From positions 1 to 59,047 of the forward strand of contig CABYOM010000004.1 in NCBI GenBank assembly GCA_902520595.1: a stretch of DNA of 59,047 bases, read 5' to 3'. Shown here one piece after another: positions 10,145-18,730 of this stretch. The translations under genes were made by a program, and so were the position numbers. This stretch comes from an uncultured Candidatus Poseidoniales archaeon (GTDB lineage: Archaea > Thermoplasmatota > Poseidoniia > Poseidoniales > Poseidoniaceae). Every line of letters starts with the position of its first letter. Positions within the stretch are counted from its first letter, which is position 1. The notes beneath the pieces were generated by a model, which had not been told where the DNA came from, made no database searches, and was given only the letters and a program-made list of their open reading frames with translations.

Positions 10145-11076
10145 CAAGAATGGCTGCTACCCGTGATGGATATGGTCAGGCTTTACTGGATTTGGCCGAT
10201 AATGAAAAAGTAGTCGTCCTTGAAGCGGACCTTGGTAAATCAACCAAATCACTCCATTTCAGAAAGGCATACCCTGATCGCACAATCTCATGCGGAATCG
10301 GTGAGCAAAACATGCTTCTTGTTGGCGCAGGTTTAGCCGCATCTGGATACATTCCATTCGCCAGCACCTTTGCCATATTCACCGAAAGAGCATTTGAGCA
10401 AATGCGTAATGGAGTCGCTCGTCCTAACCTCGCAGTACATCTATGCGGCAGTCACGGCGGAACGCACACCGGCACAGATGGTTCGTCGGCTCAATCTATA
10501 GAAGACTTGGCTGTGTTCCGAACTTTGCCTAATGTGGTCGTCATGCATCCGTGTGATGATGTCAGCACACGTGCGCTGACTATGCAACTTCCTGGTTTAG
10601 GTAAACCGTCCTACATGCGTACAGCCCGTAACAAGACTCCAGTGCTTTATGATGGAAGAGAAGATGAAATTCAAATCGGAAAAGGTGTTGTATTGAGAGA
10701 GGGGTATGACGTAGCAATTATCTCATGCGGTGTTTTAGTTTCCGAATCACTCAAGGCTGCTGAAGCACTTGCTGAAGAAGGTATCAACGCTACTGTTGTC
10801 GATATGCACACACTCAAACCGATCGATGGCGAACTTATTGACAGTTTAGTTGCCCAATGTGGAGCGCTCGTTACAGCAGAAGACCACAACGTCATAGGTG
10901 GTCTTGGAAGTGCTGTGGCAGAATACATCGTTTCCAACTCATTTGCACCGCTCGAAATGGTAGGTGTGCCCGATCGATTTGGTGAATCTGGACAAGCAGA
11001 TGAAATGCTCGAAGTGATGGGGATTTCTGCCCCATACATTGCAAATGCTGCTAAAGAAGCAATTTCACGCAAGTAA
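10141..11076 (+). CDS. Transketolase, C-terminal subunit
   Basis: This 311-residue chain holds the pyrimidine-binding and C-terminal domains of transketolase. The conserved GIGEQNMLLVGAGLA segment contains the Glu that activates ThDP, followed by GGTHTGTDGSSAQSIEDLA. The C-terminal domain has VVDMHTLKPIDGELI and AEDHNVIGGLGSAVAE. It overlaps the N-terminal chain by four bases (ATGA). A DXS-like identity is less likely because the split layout and lengths are those of archaeal transketolase. Confidence 0.92.
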   Translation: MTRMAATRDGYGQALLDLADNEKVVVLEADLGKSTKSLHFRKAYPDRTISCGIGEQNMLLVGAGLAASGYIPFASTFAIFTERAFEQMRNGVARPNLAVHLCGSHGGTHTGTDGSSAQSIEDLAVFRTLPNVVVMHPCDDVSTRALTMQLPGLGKPSYMRTARNKTPVLYDGREDEIQIGKGVVLREGYDVAIISCGVLVSESLKAAEALAEEGINATVVDMHTLKPIDGELIDSLVAQCGALVTAEDHNVIGGLGSAVAEYIVSNSFAPLEMVGVPDRFGESGQADEMLEVMGISAPYIANAAKEAISRK

Positions 11077-11118
11077 CTCAACTGATACTTCTTTATTCGT
11101 GTTGCCTGTGAGCGAATC

Positions 11119-11484
11119 ATGGCCTCGAGCGATACCCTCGAAGATACAATTCTTCTGATTGATACATTTACCAAAGAACGTGATTGGCAACAGTTTCACA
11201 GTATCAAAAACCTCATGTCTTCAGTTTCCATTGAAGCGAGTGAATTGAATGAGACAATACAATGGGAAAACCCATCACCACTGGAAGTGAAAGAAAATCC
11301 AGAACTTGTTACTGCTATTGGTGATGAATTAGCAGATGTCATGGTTTATTGTTTGCGGTTATGCTCTGTTCTCGGTTTTGAACCGGTTGAACTCATCAAC
11401 CAAAAAATTGAGAAAAATCGTACCAAATATCCTGTTTCAAAGAGTAAAGGGAGTTCTAAAAAATACACAATGTATGAAAATTGA
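11119..11484 (+). CDS. MazG-like / dCTPase-type nucleotide pyrophosphohydrolase
   Basis: This is a small all-alpha protein of 121 residues. It has the paired acidic helices typical of MazG and DCTPP1-like enzymes: SIEASELNETIQWENPSP, then a metal-binding GDELADVMVYCLRLC (EXXD type). The end KIEKNRTKYPVSKSKGSSKKY matches the usual KNxxKYP tail of this family. It hydrolyses non-canonical or excess nucleoside triphosphates to monophosphates and pyrophosphate. It sits between the transketolase and transaldolase genes on the same strand, without obvious functional coupling. Substrate choice (dCTP against other NTPs) is not readable. Confidence 0.82.
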   Translation: MASSDTLEDTILLIDTFTKERDWQQFHSIKNLMSSVSIEASELNETIQWENPSPLEVKENPELVTAIGDELADVMVYCLRLCSVLGFEPVELINQKIEKNRTKYPVSKSKGSSKKYTMYEN

Positions 11485-11535
11485 GCCAATGAGCGAAGCA
11501 AATACTTGAAAGAGTGCCTACGACAACATCACATC

Positions 11536-12198
11536 ATGGAGTTCTTCCTTGACACAGCAGATGTAGACGAAATACGAGAAATCGCCGCTTGGGGAATCCT
11601 CGACGGTGTGACGACAAACCCCTCATTGATTAAGAAAAGTGGACGGGATTTCAAACAGGTTGTTGCTGAAATTGCTTCGATTTGTGATGGCCCAATATCT
11701 GCAGAAGTGACTGCTATGGATACCGCTGGAATGATTGAACAAGGACGAGCACTCAAAGCAGAACTACCTGATAACGTGATTATCAAGATTCCGTGCACAC
11801 CTGAAGGACTGGCTGCTACCAAAGTGTTAACTCAAGACGGAATTAAAACCAACGTCACTCTCATTTTTTCTGCTGCTCAGGCACTGATGGCCGCAAAATC
11901 GGGCGCAACTTACGTTTCCCCATTCATTGGACGCATTGATGATACTGGACACGATGGAATGAACCTTATCGCTGAGATTATGGAAACTTGGGCAAATTAT
12001 CCATACATCACGACCAAAGTTTTAGCAGCATCCATTCGCCATCCAACGCATGTTTTGCAGTGCATTCAATTGGGAGCACACACCGCAACCATGCCGGCAA
12101 AAACATTCCGTCAATTGATGAAGCATCCACTTACTGACCGTGGTCTTGAAGGTTTCATGAAGGATTGGGCTGAAGTCGAAAAAGCTGGAAATGCTTGA
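11536..12198 (+). CDS. tal: Transaldolase (TalC / fructose-6-phosphate aldolase type)
   Basis: This 220-residue protein is the short transaldolase form. [20 protein letters not shown] and VTTNPSLI open the barrel. [18 protein letters not shown] carries the Schiff-base Lys, and [13 protein letters not shown] the phosphate-binding strand. ATG 11536 is chosen over the track's TTG at 11506 because the family starts with MEFFLDTA. It transfers dihydroxyacetone units between sugar phosphates and completes the non-oxidative pentose phosphate set with the adjacent transketolase subunits. FSA-type aldolase activity is a possible alternative. Confidence 0.9.
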   Translation: MEFFLDTADVDEIREIAAWGILDGVTTNPSLIKKSGRDFKQVVAEIASICDGPISAEVTAMDTAGMIEQGRALKAELPDNVIIKIPCTPEGLAATKVLTQDGIKTNVTLIFSAAQALMAAKSGATYVSPFIGRIDDTGHDGMNLIAEIMETWANYPYITTKVLAASIRHPTHVLQCIQLGAHTATMPAKTFRQLMKHPLTDRGLEGFMKDWAEVEKAGNA

Positions 12199-12270
12199 AG
12201 AAGTGCATTTTGCTCGTAAGGAGGCTTCTTGAAGGAAGGCTTCACCCGCTTACTTACGGGAGCCGGTGTA

Positions 12271-12840
12271 ATGTCATCCAATAGGGAAATGCTCAATCGA
12301 CTTTTGTCGGGTGATTTTTCACCCGAAGAAATCGCTGATGACCCTATATTGGTCAGTTTGGCAGAACGTGTTTACGGGATAAAAATCGACCCGGTTATCA
12401 CTTCTAAGCCTCGAGATTTCGTCCCCCACTCCGGTGCCGCTGAAGTAACTGAGGTAGCGCCACCTACTGATATGTTGATTGAAGTGATTGGCGATATCGC
12501 ACCAGCTTTGCCTGTTGGCGGCATGGATCTTCCTGAAATTGCTCCACCCGTAGTTGCCGAGAAGAAGAAATCAGGAATAGTACAAAAACTTGCATTCGCA
12601 GGATTTGGTTTTGTAACACTCAATTTATTTGGAATTTGGTCCTTCGTAGCCGGCAGTTTTTGTCAAAGTGGAGATTTATGCCCTTCCGATGGATATACAC
12701 GTCTTAATTTGATGGAAATATACAAAATCGATACTGGATACGGATGGTCTGAGCCTGTTCAATCTGGCGCCTATGGTATTCCTGATATCGTTGCTGTAGT
12801 CGTTCTTGGTATCGCCATTTTGGCAATGCGTAGAAAGTGA
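12271..12840 (+). CDS. Unrecognised membrane-anchored protein with helical N-terminal domain
   Basis: I do not recognise a family. From ATG 12271 the first ~45 residues form a soluble helical segment (MLNRLLSGDFSPEEIADDPI). A Pro/Val-rich linker, a membrane helix near KLAFAGFGFVTLNLFGIWSF, an external loop with two Cys (FCQSGDLC) and a second helix ending AILAMRRK follow. The track start is TTG 12229 with AAGGAGG only 4-5 bases before it. ATG 12271 with GGGAG upstream gives a cleaner domain start, but either is possible. Its TGA overlaps the GTG of the next small membrane gene, so the two are likely translated together. Confidence 0.6.
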   Translation: MSSNREMLNRLLSGDFSPEEIADDPILVSLAERVYGIKIDPVITSKPRDFVPHSGAAEVTEVAPPTDMLIEVIGDIAPALPVGGMDLPEIAPPVVAEKKKSGIVQKLAFAGFGFVTLNLFGIWSFVAGSFCQSGDLCPSDGYTRLNLMEIYKIDTGYGWSEPVQSGAYGIPDIVAVVVLGIAILAMRRK

Positions 12841-13103
12841 TTGTGTTGACGATGTTCATCGACATGAATACTGAACTTATCGCATATTTGGGAATGATTT
12901 TGATCCTCGTTGCCTTCTTTTTAGAAACACGAAACGTAATTGAGAGTAAGTCTTCACTTTATCTTCTTCTTATGGCGGTCGGTTCTGGGCTACTCGCAAT
13001 TCGTGCTTACTTAATTGATGAATGGGCCTTTTTCATTCTTGAAATCGCATGGTTTCTCACCGCAATCGTTGGATTGCTCTACCTGAAAAGAATTACTGAA
13101 TGA
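12837..13103 (+). CDS. Small three-helix membrane protein
   Basis: The product is 88 residues (GTG start) or 83 (ATG at 12852), almost entirely hydrophobic: LIAYLGMILILVAFFLETRN, LYLLLMAVGSGLLAIRAYL and FFILEIAWFLTAIVGLLYLK. The pattern resembles small CBU_0592-like/SemiSWEET-size membrane proteins, but I cannot assign a family. The GTG overlaps the stop of the preceding gene. A short gap separates it from the ProRS gene on the same strand. Confidence 0.6.
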   Translation: MIVLTMFIDMNTELIAYLGMILILVAFFLETRNVIESKSSLYLLLMAVGSGLLAIRAYLIDEWAFFILEIAWFLTAIVGLLYLKRITE

Positions 13104-13185
13104 CACGAACGAGTGGTAAAGAATTGAGTTTATGTTGTCAATTCAAGCGTCATCTTGATGAAAGAGTGTTGACCGAAGTGCATTC

Positions 13186-14715
13186 ATGAGCCAAGGACCT
13201 GGCAAGGCCAAGCGCGGTATTCCATCTAAGGCTGAGAATTTCAATGAATGGTACCCATTCATGGTCGAGGCTGCAGAATTGGTCGACAAACGTTATCCTA
13301 TCAAGGGCATGGATGTATGGCGCCCATATGGTTGGAAAACCATGAAACTTATCGATGCACTTACTCATGCGGAGATGGAGCGAACAGACCATGAAGAAGT
13401 GAATTTCCCACTTCTCATTCCAGAAAATCTCTTGGAAAAAGAAAATGCTCTGGTTGCTCGATTAAAGCGTGCTCGTGAAGAAGGAGTCGACCCTGACGAT
13501 CTGCGTGATGAAGATGAAGAAGGTGGATTCAAGAAAGAAGTGTATTGGGTCAAACATGCTGGAGATAATGAATTGGATATTCCGATGTTCCTACGCCCTA
13601 CTTCGGAAACAGCCATGTACACAATGTTTCCATTATGGATACGATCTCACAAAGACTTGCCACTCAAGGTCTACCAAATGGTCAACACATTCCGGTATGA
13701 GACAAAGCAAACTCGTTCATTCATTCGTGTCAGAGAGATTCATTTCTTTGAAGCTCACACCGCACACGCCGATGAACAAGATGCATCTCGACAAATCGCT
13801 CAAGACCTCGAGATTGTAGACAATCTCATGCACGACTTGTGTCTTCCAATTATCAAAGCAAAGCGACCAGTCTGGGACACATTCCCTGGAGCATGGTACA
13901 CCATCGGAATTGATGCAGTAATGCCGAATGGAAGAACCCTGCAAGTTGCTTCTTGCCACCATTATCGTGACCAGTGGGCCAAAGCATTCGACCTCTCCTA
14001 TGAAAATCTTGAAGCAAAGCAAGAATATTGCCATCAGACAACTTATGGAATGTCGGAGCGATTACTCGGAGCCGTTGTTGGTATGCACGGTGATGAAAAC
14101 GGGTTGATTATGCCGCCTGCAGTTGCGCCATTCCAAGTGGTCATATGCCCAATGATTCGAAAGAACTCAGATGTAGACACCGTGGCAGTTGCACAAGACA
14201 TGGCATCTACACTCAAGAAGCACGGACTTCGAGTGAAAGTTGATTCACGAGATATCCATGCTGGTCAGAAGTATTACGATTGGGAAATTAAAGGTGTTCC
14301 ACTGCGACTCGATGTCGGTCCTCGAGACATTGCTCAAGGAACTGCATTTGCAGCTCGCCGAACTGGAGGAAAAGAACCAATCCCTATGGATGACTTACCG
14401 AATGCATGCCTTGCTATATTGGATGAAATTGCTACAGAATTACGCAATCGTTCATCTGCGCACATGCACGATGTCATACAACCCCTACCCGCCTTTGAAG
14501 AAAATGACGGGAACTGGGTCATGAAAGGTGAAATTGAAGAAGGCAAAATCTACCAAATCCCATTCGATGGAACTGACGCACATGCAGAAGCAATTGAACG
14601 TACGACTGGAATGACATTCCTCGGCGATTCAACTGAAGATTTTGATGAAGAAGTTCCATGCCACATGAGTGGTAAAATGACCAAGCGTCGTGTGATTCTC
14701 GCCAAAACCTATTGA
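13186..14715 (+). CDS. proS: Prolyl-tRNA synthetase (archaeal/eukaryotic type)
   Basis: This 509-residue class II synthetase charges tRNA-Pro. Class II motif 2 is visible in VYQMVNTFRYETKQTRSFIRVREIHFFEAHTAH. FLRPTSETAMYTMF precedes it, and motif 3 is in the GLIMPPAVAPFQVV region. The anticodon-binding domain follows, and the chain ends ILAKTY, as ProRS of the archaeal/eukaryotic group typically ends in Tyr. ATG 13186 gives MSQGPGKAKRG before the conserved FNEWYPFMVEAAELVD. The length is normal and no motif is missing. Confidence 0.94.
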   Translation: MSQGPGKAKRGIPSKAENFNEWYPFMVEAAELVDKRYPIKGMDVWRPYGWKTMKLIDALTHAEMERTDHEEVNFPLLIPENLLEKENALVARLKRAREEGVDPDDLRDEDEEGGFKKEVYWVKHAGDNELDIPMFLRPTSETAMYTMFPLWIRSHKDLPLKVYQMVNTFRYETKQTRSFIRVREIHFFEAHTAHADEQDASRQIAQDLEIVDNLMHDLCLPIIKAKRPVWDTFPGAWYTIGIDAVMPNGRTLQVASCHHYRDQWAKAFDLSYENLEAKQEYCHQTTYGMSERLLGAVVGMHGDENGLIMPPAVAPFQVVICPMIRKNSDVDTVAVAQDMASTLKKHGLRVKVDSRDIHAGQKYYDWEIKGVPLRLDVGPRDIAQGTAFAARRTGGKEPIPMDDLPNACLAILDEIATELRNRSSAHMHDVIQPLPAFEENDGNWVMKGEIEEGKIYQIPFDGTDAHAEAIERTTGMTFLGDSTEDFDEEVPCHMSGKMTKRRVILAKTY

Positions 14716-15069
14716 TCGAAATTCCAGTAAACCACTTGGCCTATAGCTATGCAACCATTCTTTCGATTCAATGCGGGTATGTCGAAGACAACTGCTAGAG
14801 ACACGCTGCGTAAGCGAAAGAAATCTGCTTGGAACTAAGTTCTGACGGAAAATCCTCGGATGAAATTGAAGAAGTTGTGGTTGAATTTCCTGCTGATGAA
14901 AAGAGGGAGTTTCGAATAGTTTGAACAAGAATGAAGGAGATTCGAACTGCTAAAATGAATCATTTACCCCTTACAGCATTTCCATTCACGGCAATGTTTG
15001 CAATCGTATTTCTTGGGCAATGATCCTAAGTGCTTTGTTAAGATTCAATTATTGGGTAGAATGTGAGGA
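14716..15069 (+). other. Gap with three short overlapping ORFs, possible decayed small gene(s)
   Basis: No convincing full gene lies in these 354 bases. On the + strand there is a 29-codon ORF 14749-14838 ending in a basic stretch (TLRKRKKSAWN). In another frame, TTG 14829-14924 encodes an acidic 31-residue peptide (SSDEIEEVVVEFPADEKREF) with protein-like composition. A 22-codon hydrophobic ORF follows at 14955-15023 (MNHLPLTAFPFTAMFAIVFL), whose stop overlaps an ATG at 15020 in a shifted frame. The arrangement could be remnants of one or two frameshifted small genes, or chance ORFs in the 3' region of proS. No hairpin terminator was obvious. Confidence 0.3.
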
Positions 15070-16902
15070 TTATTCGCTATCAGGAAGTCCTAAATCGAGG
15101 TTAAATTTTCGTTCTAACTCTGAAACCCTTTCAGTCGAGATGCCAAGCGTTTTGGCTTGTATTTTCAGCATCTTTCGCTCATCGTCGGTTATAATCAAAT
15201 CTTCCATTGCTACTTGATATGCTTCCATGTATGATTCTTCTTTACTCTTATCCAGAACCTCGGATTCAGTAATCTGTGCCTGAATCTTAAATTCATCGTA
15301 TTGTATTACCCCATCTTCGTTCAAGTCAATCTCTTTGAATAATTCTGAACGTGACTCTAGAGGTAGTTTCGAGACCTCTGGAGCAGCTGAAAACTCCTCC
15401 GGCGAAATGAGATTGTCGTTGTTACTGTCCATTGATACAAATGCTTTCTTGATCTCTCTTTCGTCGATTGGGGCTTCACCCGTTGTGGCAAAAACACTCA
15501 TCATATTTATTCCGCTTTTGCCGTACCGTTCGGCCAAGTCTGTGTTACCTTGACCGAGTCTTTTCAATTCATCGTACCAATCCTCAAGGTAGGCTTTTCT
15601 CTCCACATCTATTCCATAGGCTGTGGCTTGTAAATTTAGCATCGAGCGTTCATTGTCGGTGATTCTGCTGTCCTTCATAGCAAGCGAATACATCTCAAGA
15701 TAACCTAATTCTTCTTGGGTATGGGATTCTGGAATAAGCTTTGATGAGAATACACCTAATGTTGATAAAATCGGTTTTCTCATCAATATGAATGTTAATC
15801 CAATGAATACACCACCGATCCAACCCTGATTAAACACAGACTCCATAAGTTCAGTACTAACTAAGAAGAGAATGGCACCCAAGCTTGCAAAAATGGTCGT
15901 TGTGAATGTCTTTCGCAACCGCTCATCAATTCCAAACATGTCGTTTTTGATGACTGCATAAGTGAAGATTATGCCCTCAAATAAAGCAGCCAAAACAACT
16001 GCTGTGGGCATCAATGGTGGAAGAATGTAGAGTGCTGTGGTCAATTCCATGCCAGGATTAAATGGGTTTACCTTCAGAGTTGGAGGTCCACCAATAATTG
16101 AAATCATCCAAAATAAGATGAGAGTTGTTGTGACTTGTAAAACGGTCTTGCCAATAAACCCTAAACGCACTGCTCTCACTTCACCGGTTAGATTTGTATT
16201 TTTCTCCTTAAGAATTCTGTTTTTCGAACGTGTGAGGGCAACGGTTGCCACAATTGCACCGATAAGAGGTATGAAGAGCAATATTCTGCTAAGTGGCCCG
16301 ATGACCACATTCGTAAACGTCAATGGATAAACCGATTCAAATTCTTCAGTGCACACCGGCTCAAAGGGCAAAGGCTCTCCTGAATATGTGGAGCCGCGAC
16401 CAGTACCTACGCTTTCGCAGTAAATCCAACTTATGTCTCCGATTGAAACATTCGTCCCTCCCAAGAAGTGACTCGAAATAAGAATCACACTCAAGCAAAA
16501 AATAGGAACGATGTACAATCCATGGAATTTGAAAAATCCAGATATTTGTTTCGCCCATTTATTTTCACTGTAGAACGTAGCTGCAACCATGTAGAGGATG
16601 AAAAGTTGCAGCGACATAGTGTAGTATGCAACTCGGGCAGGCTTCAAAAATGTCAACGCTTCTTCGGGCCATGCATACAACCAAAACAACATTGCTGTAA
16701 AGCAACGAATTGCTTCTGTTACAAGCATGAGAGCCATAAAACGATTCTTTGTTTTTTGTGGATTGGCCTTCAAAATTAAGTAAGCAAGGAAAATTAGGAA
16801 TATTCCGGATAAAATACTGAATATCGCAAGTAAATTCCAATATCCAATGAATGTACCTACTGCTCGTAGGTAATAGGAAAGAGGCGAGCCTACATCTGCC
16901 AT
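15070..16902 (-). CDS. Multi-helix membrane sensor-like protein with EF-hand pair flanked by a duplicated helical module
   Basis: This 610-residue protein has an N-terminal membrane half (residues ~1-390, about nine or ten helices). A long extracytoplasmic loop contains Cys residues (YCESVG, PVCTEEFE). The soluble C-terminal part holds two canonical EF-hand loops, DSNNDNLISPEEF (~492) and DLNEDGVIQYDEF (~526). A ~45-residue helical module appears before them (YLEMYSLAMKDSRITDNER, ~401) and again after them (YMEAYQVAMEDLIITDDER, ~558). Ca2+ binding by the loops follows from the family. A sensory or regulatory role is inference, since no kinase, cyclase or phosphatase domain is present. I know no named protein with this layout. 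Confidence 0.75.
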   Translation of the reverse strand: MADVGSPLSYYLRAVGTFIGYWNLLAIFSILSGIFLIFLAYLILKANPQKTKNRFMALMLVTEAIRCFTAMLFWLYAWPEEALTFLKPARVAYYTMSLQLFILYMVAATFYSENKWAKQISGFFKFHGLYIVPIFCLSVILISSHFLGGTNVSIGDISWIYCESVGTGRGSTYSGEPLPFEPVCTEEFESVYPLTFTNVVIGPLSRILLFIPLIGAIVATVALTRSKNRILKEKNTNLTGEVRAVRLGFIGKTVLQVTTTLILFWMISIIGGPPTLKVNPFNPGMELTTALYILPPLMPTAVVLAALFEGIIFTYAVIKNDMFGIDERLRKTFTTTIFASLGAILFLVSTELMESVFNQGWIGGVFIGLTFILMRKPILSTLGVFSSKLIPESHTQEELGYLEMYSLAMKDSRITDNERSMLNLQATAYGIDVERKAYLEDWYDELKRLGQGNTDLAERYGKSGINMMSVFATTGEAPIDEREIKKAFVSMDSNNDNLISPEEFSAAPEVSKLPLESRSELFKEIDLNEDGVIQYDEFKIQAQITESEVLDKSKEESYMEAYQVAMEDLIITDDERKMLKIQAKTLGISTERVSELERKFNLDLGLPDSE

Positions 16903-17012
16903 GTAAATACGTCAAAAGCAGTGTATATTAGGACTACTCTTTGATATTCACCTTTAAGTGCCTTTGAATAATTCGAGAACAACTTAGGAACGCTATCCAG
17001 CCGCTGCAATAT

Positions 17013-17909
17013 TTATTCAGACTCAGAAAAATTGCTCGAGGCTTTTTTACCGAAAATGATTCCTGAGAGAAGAACTGATGAACCTAGGCACCCAGCGAGC
17101 GTAAAGAGAATTGCTCCTGAAATTCCCGGACTCGCAATTGCCACACGTAAGATCACAGTCGACAATACAAAGCCGGTATTTCTAGCCAAATGGGAAAAAT
17201 CAGTAATGTACTGATATGAAAGCAAGAGTATGAGAATGTCTGCCATGATGAGTATAGTGAAGAAATCAAGGAAGAATATCATTCTGTTCGTACTCCCGTC
17301 TCCCTGTAAGAGAGCGTATGACCAAGTTGATAGCGAGTAACATGCAACCACGACATACACAGTAAGGAGTAAAAGGGCGAGTTGCTTTTTTTGTGAGATG
17401 AATTTGGTCAATTCCTCATTTGCGTTCGCATTGACATCGGCATTTCTTTGCACATTGTTAAAGAACAGTGCAGTCCAGAACAGGACGATAAAAGCGACAC
17501 ACTCCATACCCAGTGTCGTTATGCTGTCGTCAATTGATGAAGAAACTGAAGCGTCGATGTCAGACAATCTTTTGAGAATGTCTCGAACAACGAGTAGAGT
17601 TATGATTTCAAATTGTTTGCCGATAGAGTTTGTAAAAGACTTGGGTATTGTGCGTATTAATTCATAGACTTCGTAGGCTAAAAATATCGAAAATGGAGTG
17701 TACAGTGAATCGAGATATGAGTCAAACAGTCCACTTGTCTTATCAGAAAAAACGATCAATTCAAACTGGTACAGGAAACAGAGGAGAAGGTGAAACAGAA
17801 AACCAAGAATTGCAGCTCGGATGCATACAACACGCAAATTTTCGTTCACACTTTTGCCCAAGAACTTGTCATAGAGAGTATTCACGGTATCAATGTTTTT
17901 TGATTTCAT
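17013..17909 (-). CDS. Unrecognised polytopic membrane protein
   Basis: The 298 residues contain about seven hydrophobic helices, for example AAILGFLFHLLLCFLYQFEL, ECVAFIVLFWTALFF, QLALLLLTVYVVVACYSLS and FFTILIMADILILLLSYQYI. A short N-terminal cytoplasmic segment precedes them, and an Asn-rich loop (NADVNANANEELTKF) lies in the middle. I cannot match it to a family. It diverges from the small membrane gene at 18127, and the gap between them carries one copy of the palindromic repeat family. It is likely an accessory gene of the 15-21 kb region. Confidence 0.6.
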   Translation of the reverse strand: MKSKNIDTVNTLYDKFLGKSVNENLRVVCIRAAILGFLFHLLLCFLYQFELIVFSDKTSGLFDSYLDSLYTPFSIFLAYEVYELIRTIPKSFTNSIGKQFEIITLLVVRDILKRLSDIDASVSSSIDDSITTLGMECVAFIVLFWTALFFNNVQRNADVNANANEELTKFISQKKQLALLLLTVYVVVACYSLSTWSYALLQGDGSTNRMIFFLDFFTILIMADILILLLSYQYITDFSHLARNTGFVLSTVILRVAIASPGISGAILFTLAGCLGSSVLLSGIIFGKKASSNFSESE

Positions 17910-18014
17910 TCATATAACTATGTCATGCTCCACCCTACGAAAGCAGATTCTCGAAGAAAAATTCTATGATGGAAATAGGTCATTGTACTGACAAAATGAG
18001 ATTCAGCGACTCCT

Positions 18015-18060
18015 ACACAACGGTACCCTTGTATTCATGGGTGTACACAAGGGTTCCCCT
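18015..18060. repeat. Palindromic repeat copy A (GGTACCCTTGT type)
   Basis: An imperfect inverted repeat pairs GGTACCCTTGT (18022-18032) with ACAAGGGTTCC (18047-18057), 10 of 11 positions, around a 14-base loop. Its left part, CAACGGTACCCTTG, differs by one base from the perfect palindrome CAACGGTACCGTTG at 21637-21650, so the copies belong to one family. It lies between divergent membrane-protein genes. Confidence 0.6.
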
Positions 18061-18097
18061 TTGAGATACTAGAATCATAGAATTTGTAGGGAATATC

Positions 18098-18105
18098 AAT
18101 ATATA
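18098..18105 (+). promoter_or_regulatory. TATA-like promoter element for the 18127 gene
   Basis: AATATATA is centred about 25 bases before ATG 18127. With the usual archaeal TATA-to-start distance, transcription would begin at or next to the ATG, giving a leaderless message. No Shine-Dalgarno sequence of note precedes this ATG. Read by eye; not scored. Confidence 0.45.
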
Positions 18106-18126
18106 GATAAACTCGGAGAATTCTGC

Positions 18127-18468
18127 ATGGAGGGATCACAACAAATCAGCAAATCAGAAACGTATGAATCTAGTTTGTTTTCAACCTTGAGCATTGGCGG
18201 AATGATTTCTATCTATCAGTTTTTCAACATGCGAGCAAATTTCTGCTTTTCTATCTGGGGATATCGTTGCGAATATCCTCCAGGATACGCATATCCGTTT
18301 ATCCTTCTATTTCTCTTGATCGTTCTCTCTGTTTCGTACGGAATTTGGTGTTTGACTCGTGGAAAATGGCGCTACGGAATGGGCGCCATCTCCGGGGGAT
18401 TTTTCTCTTTGCCCCTGTTTTTTCTCGCAATGGTTTTCGGAGCGATTTCTAGTGGAACTTTGGGATAA
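18127..18468 (+). CDS. Small membrane protein with WG..C..PPGY motif
   Basis: This 113-residue protein is not recognised. A short N-terminus is followed by a loop with the motif WGYRCEYPPGY and then helices YPFILLFLLIVLSVSYGIW and GGFFSLPLFFLAMVFGAI. The motif and the order of helices recur in the C-terminal half of the gene at 18731 (WGTCPPDPPGY, then TIMLIYLIILGVY and a Gly-rich helix), so the two look like diverged members of one family. They lie in the same orientation, with the large inverted repeat between them. A leaderless promoter is likely from the TATA-like site just upstream. Confidence 0.6.
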   Translation: MEGSQQISKSETYESSLFSTLSIGGMISIYQFFNMRANFCFSIWGYRCEYPPGYAYPFILLFLLIVLSVSYGIWCLTRGKWRYGMGAISGGFFSLPLFFLAMVFGAISSGTLG

Positions 18469-18496
18469 GTAGAAAGTAAGTAATTCGCTTGCGCTT

Positions 18497-18648
18497 ACAA
18501 GGGGTTATGCTAAACACCATTGTGTACAATCCACCAGTTTGAAAGGGCTCTCAGTGGGCCCTTCACTACGCTAGCGATGTATATGACCCTCTGCGAACCC
18601 ATCAATATGATGAGTCTACTCACAAGGGTGTTTAGCATCAACCCTCGT
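18497..18648. repeat. Long inverted repeat, 28-bp arms with 96-base spacer (copies B and C)
   Basis: Arm one at 18497-18524 and arm two at 18621-18648 are reverse complements at 24 of 28 positions, with the shared core ATGCTAAACACC. The spacer contains a smaller hairpin, AAGGGC (18543-18548) with GCCCTT (18558-18563). Arm one plus its following bases also aligns with 21569-21633 (shared blocks AGGGGT, CCnTTGT and CAGTGGG). The element fills most of the gap between two related small membrane protein genes. It could be a structured RNA, a mobile palindromic element or a recombination product. No ORF is inside. Confidence 0.65.
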
Positions 18649-18693
18649 AGAGATAAGCAAACCAATTATTCACTCTTATTTGTCAGATGAAAA

Positions 18694-18700
18694 TTTATAT
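18694..18700 (+). promoter_or_regulatory. TATA-like promoter element for the 18731 gene
   Basis: TTTATAT preceded by an A-rich stretch (GAAAA, BRE-like) is centred 34 bases before ATG 18731. That predicts a transcript start a few bases before the ATG, so a very short leader. Read by eye; not scored. Confidence 0.4.
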
Positions 18701-18730
18701 CATACACTAATTTCACCCTAATGTGATACT

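Noticed and set aside
14930-14960. GATTCGAAC, similar to a tRNA T-loop
   Set aside because: No acceptor, D or anticodon stems can be drawn around it.
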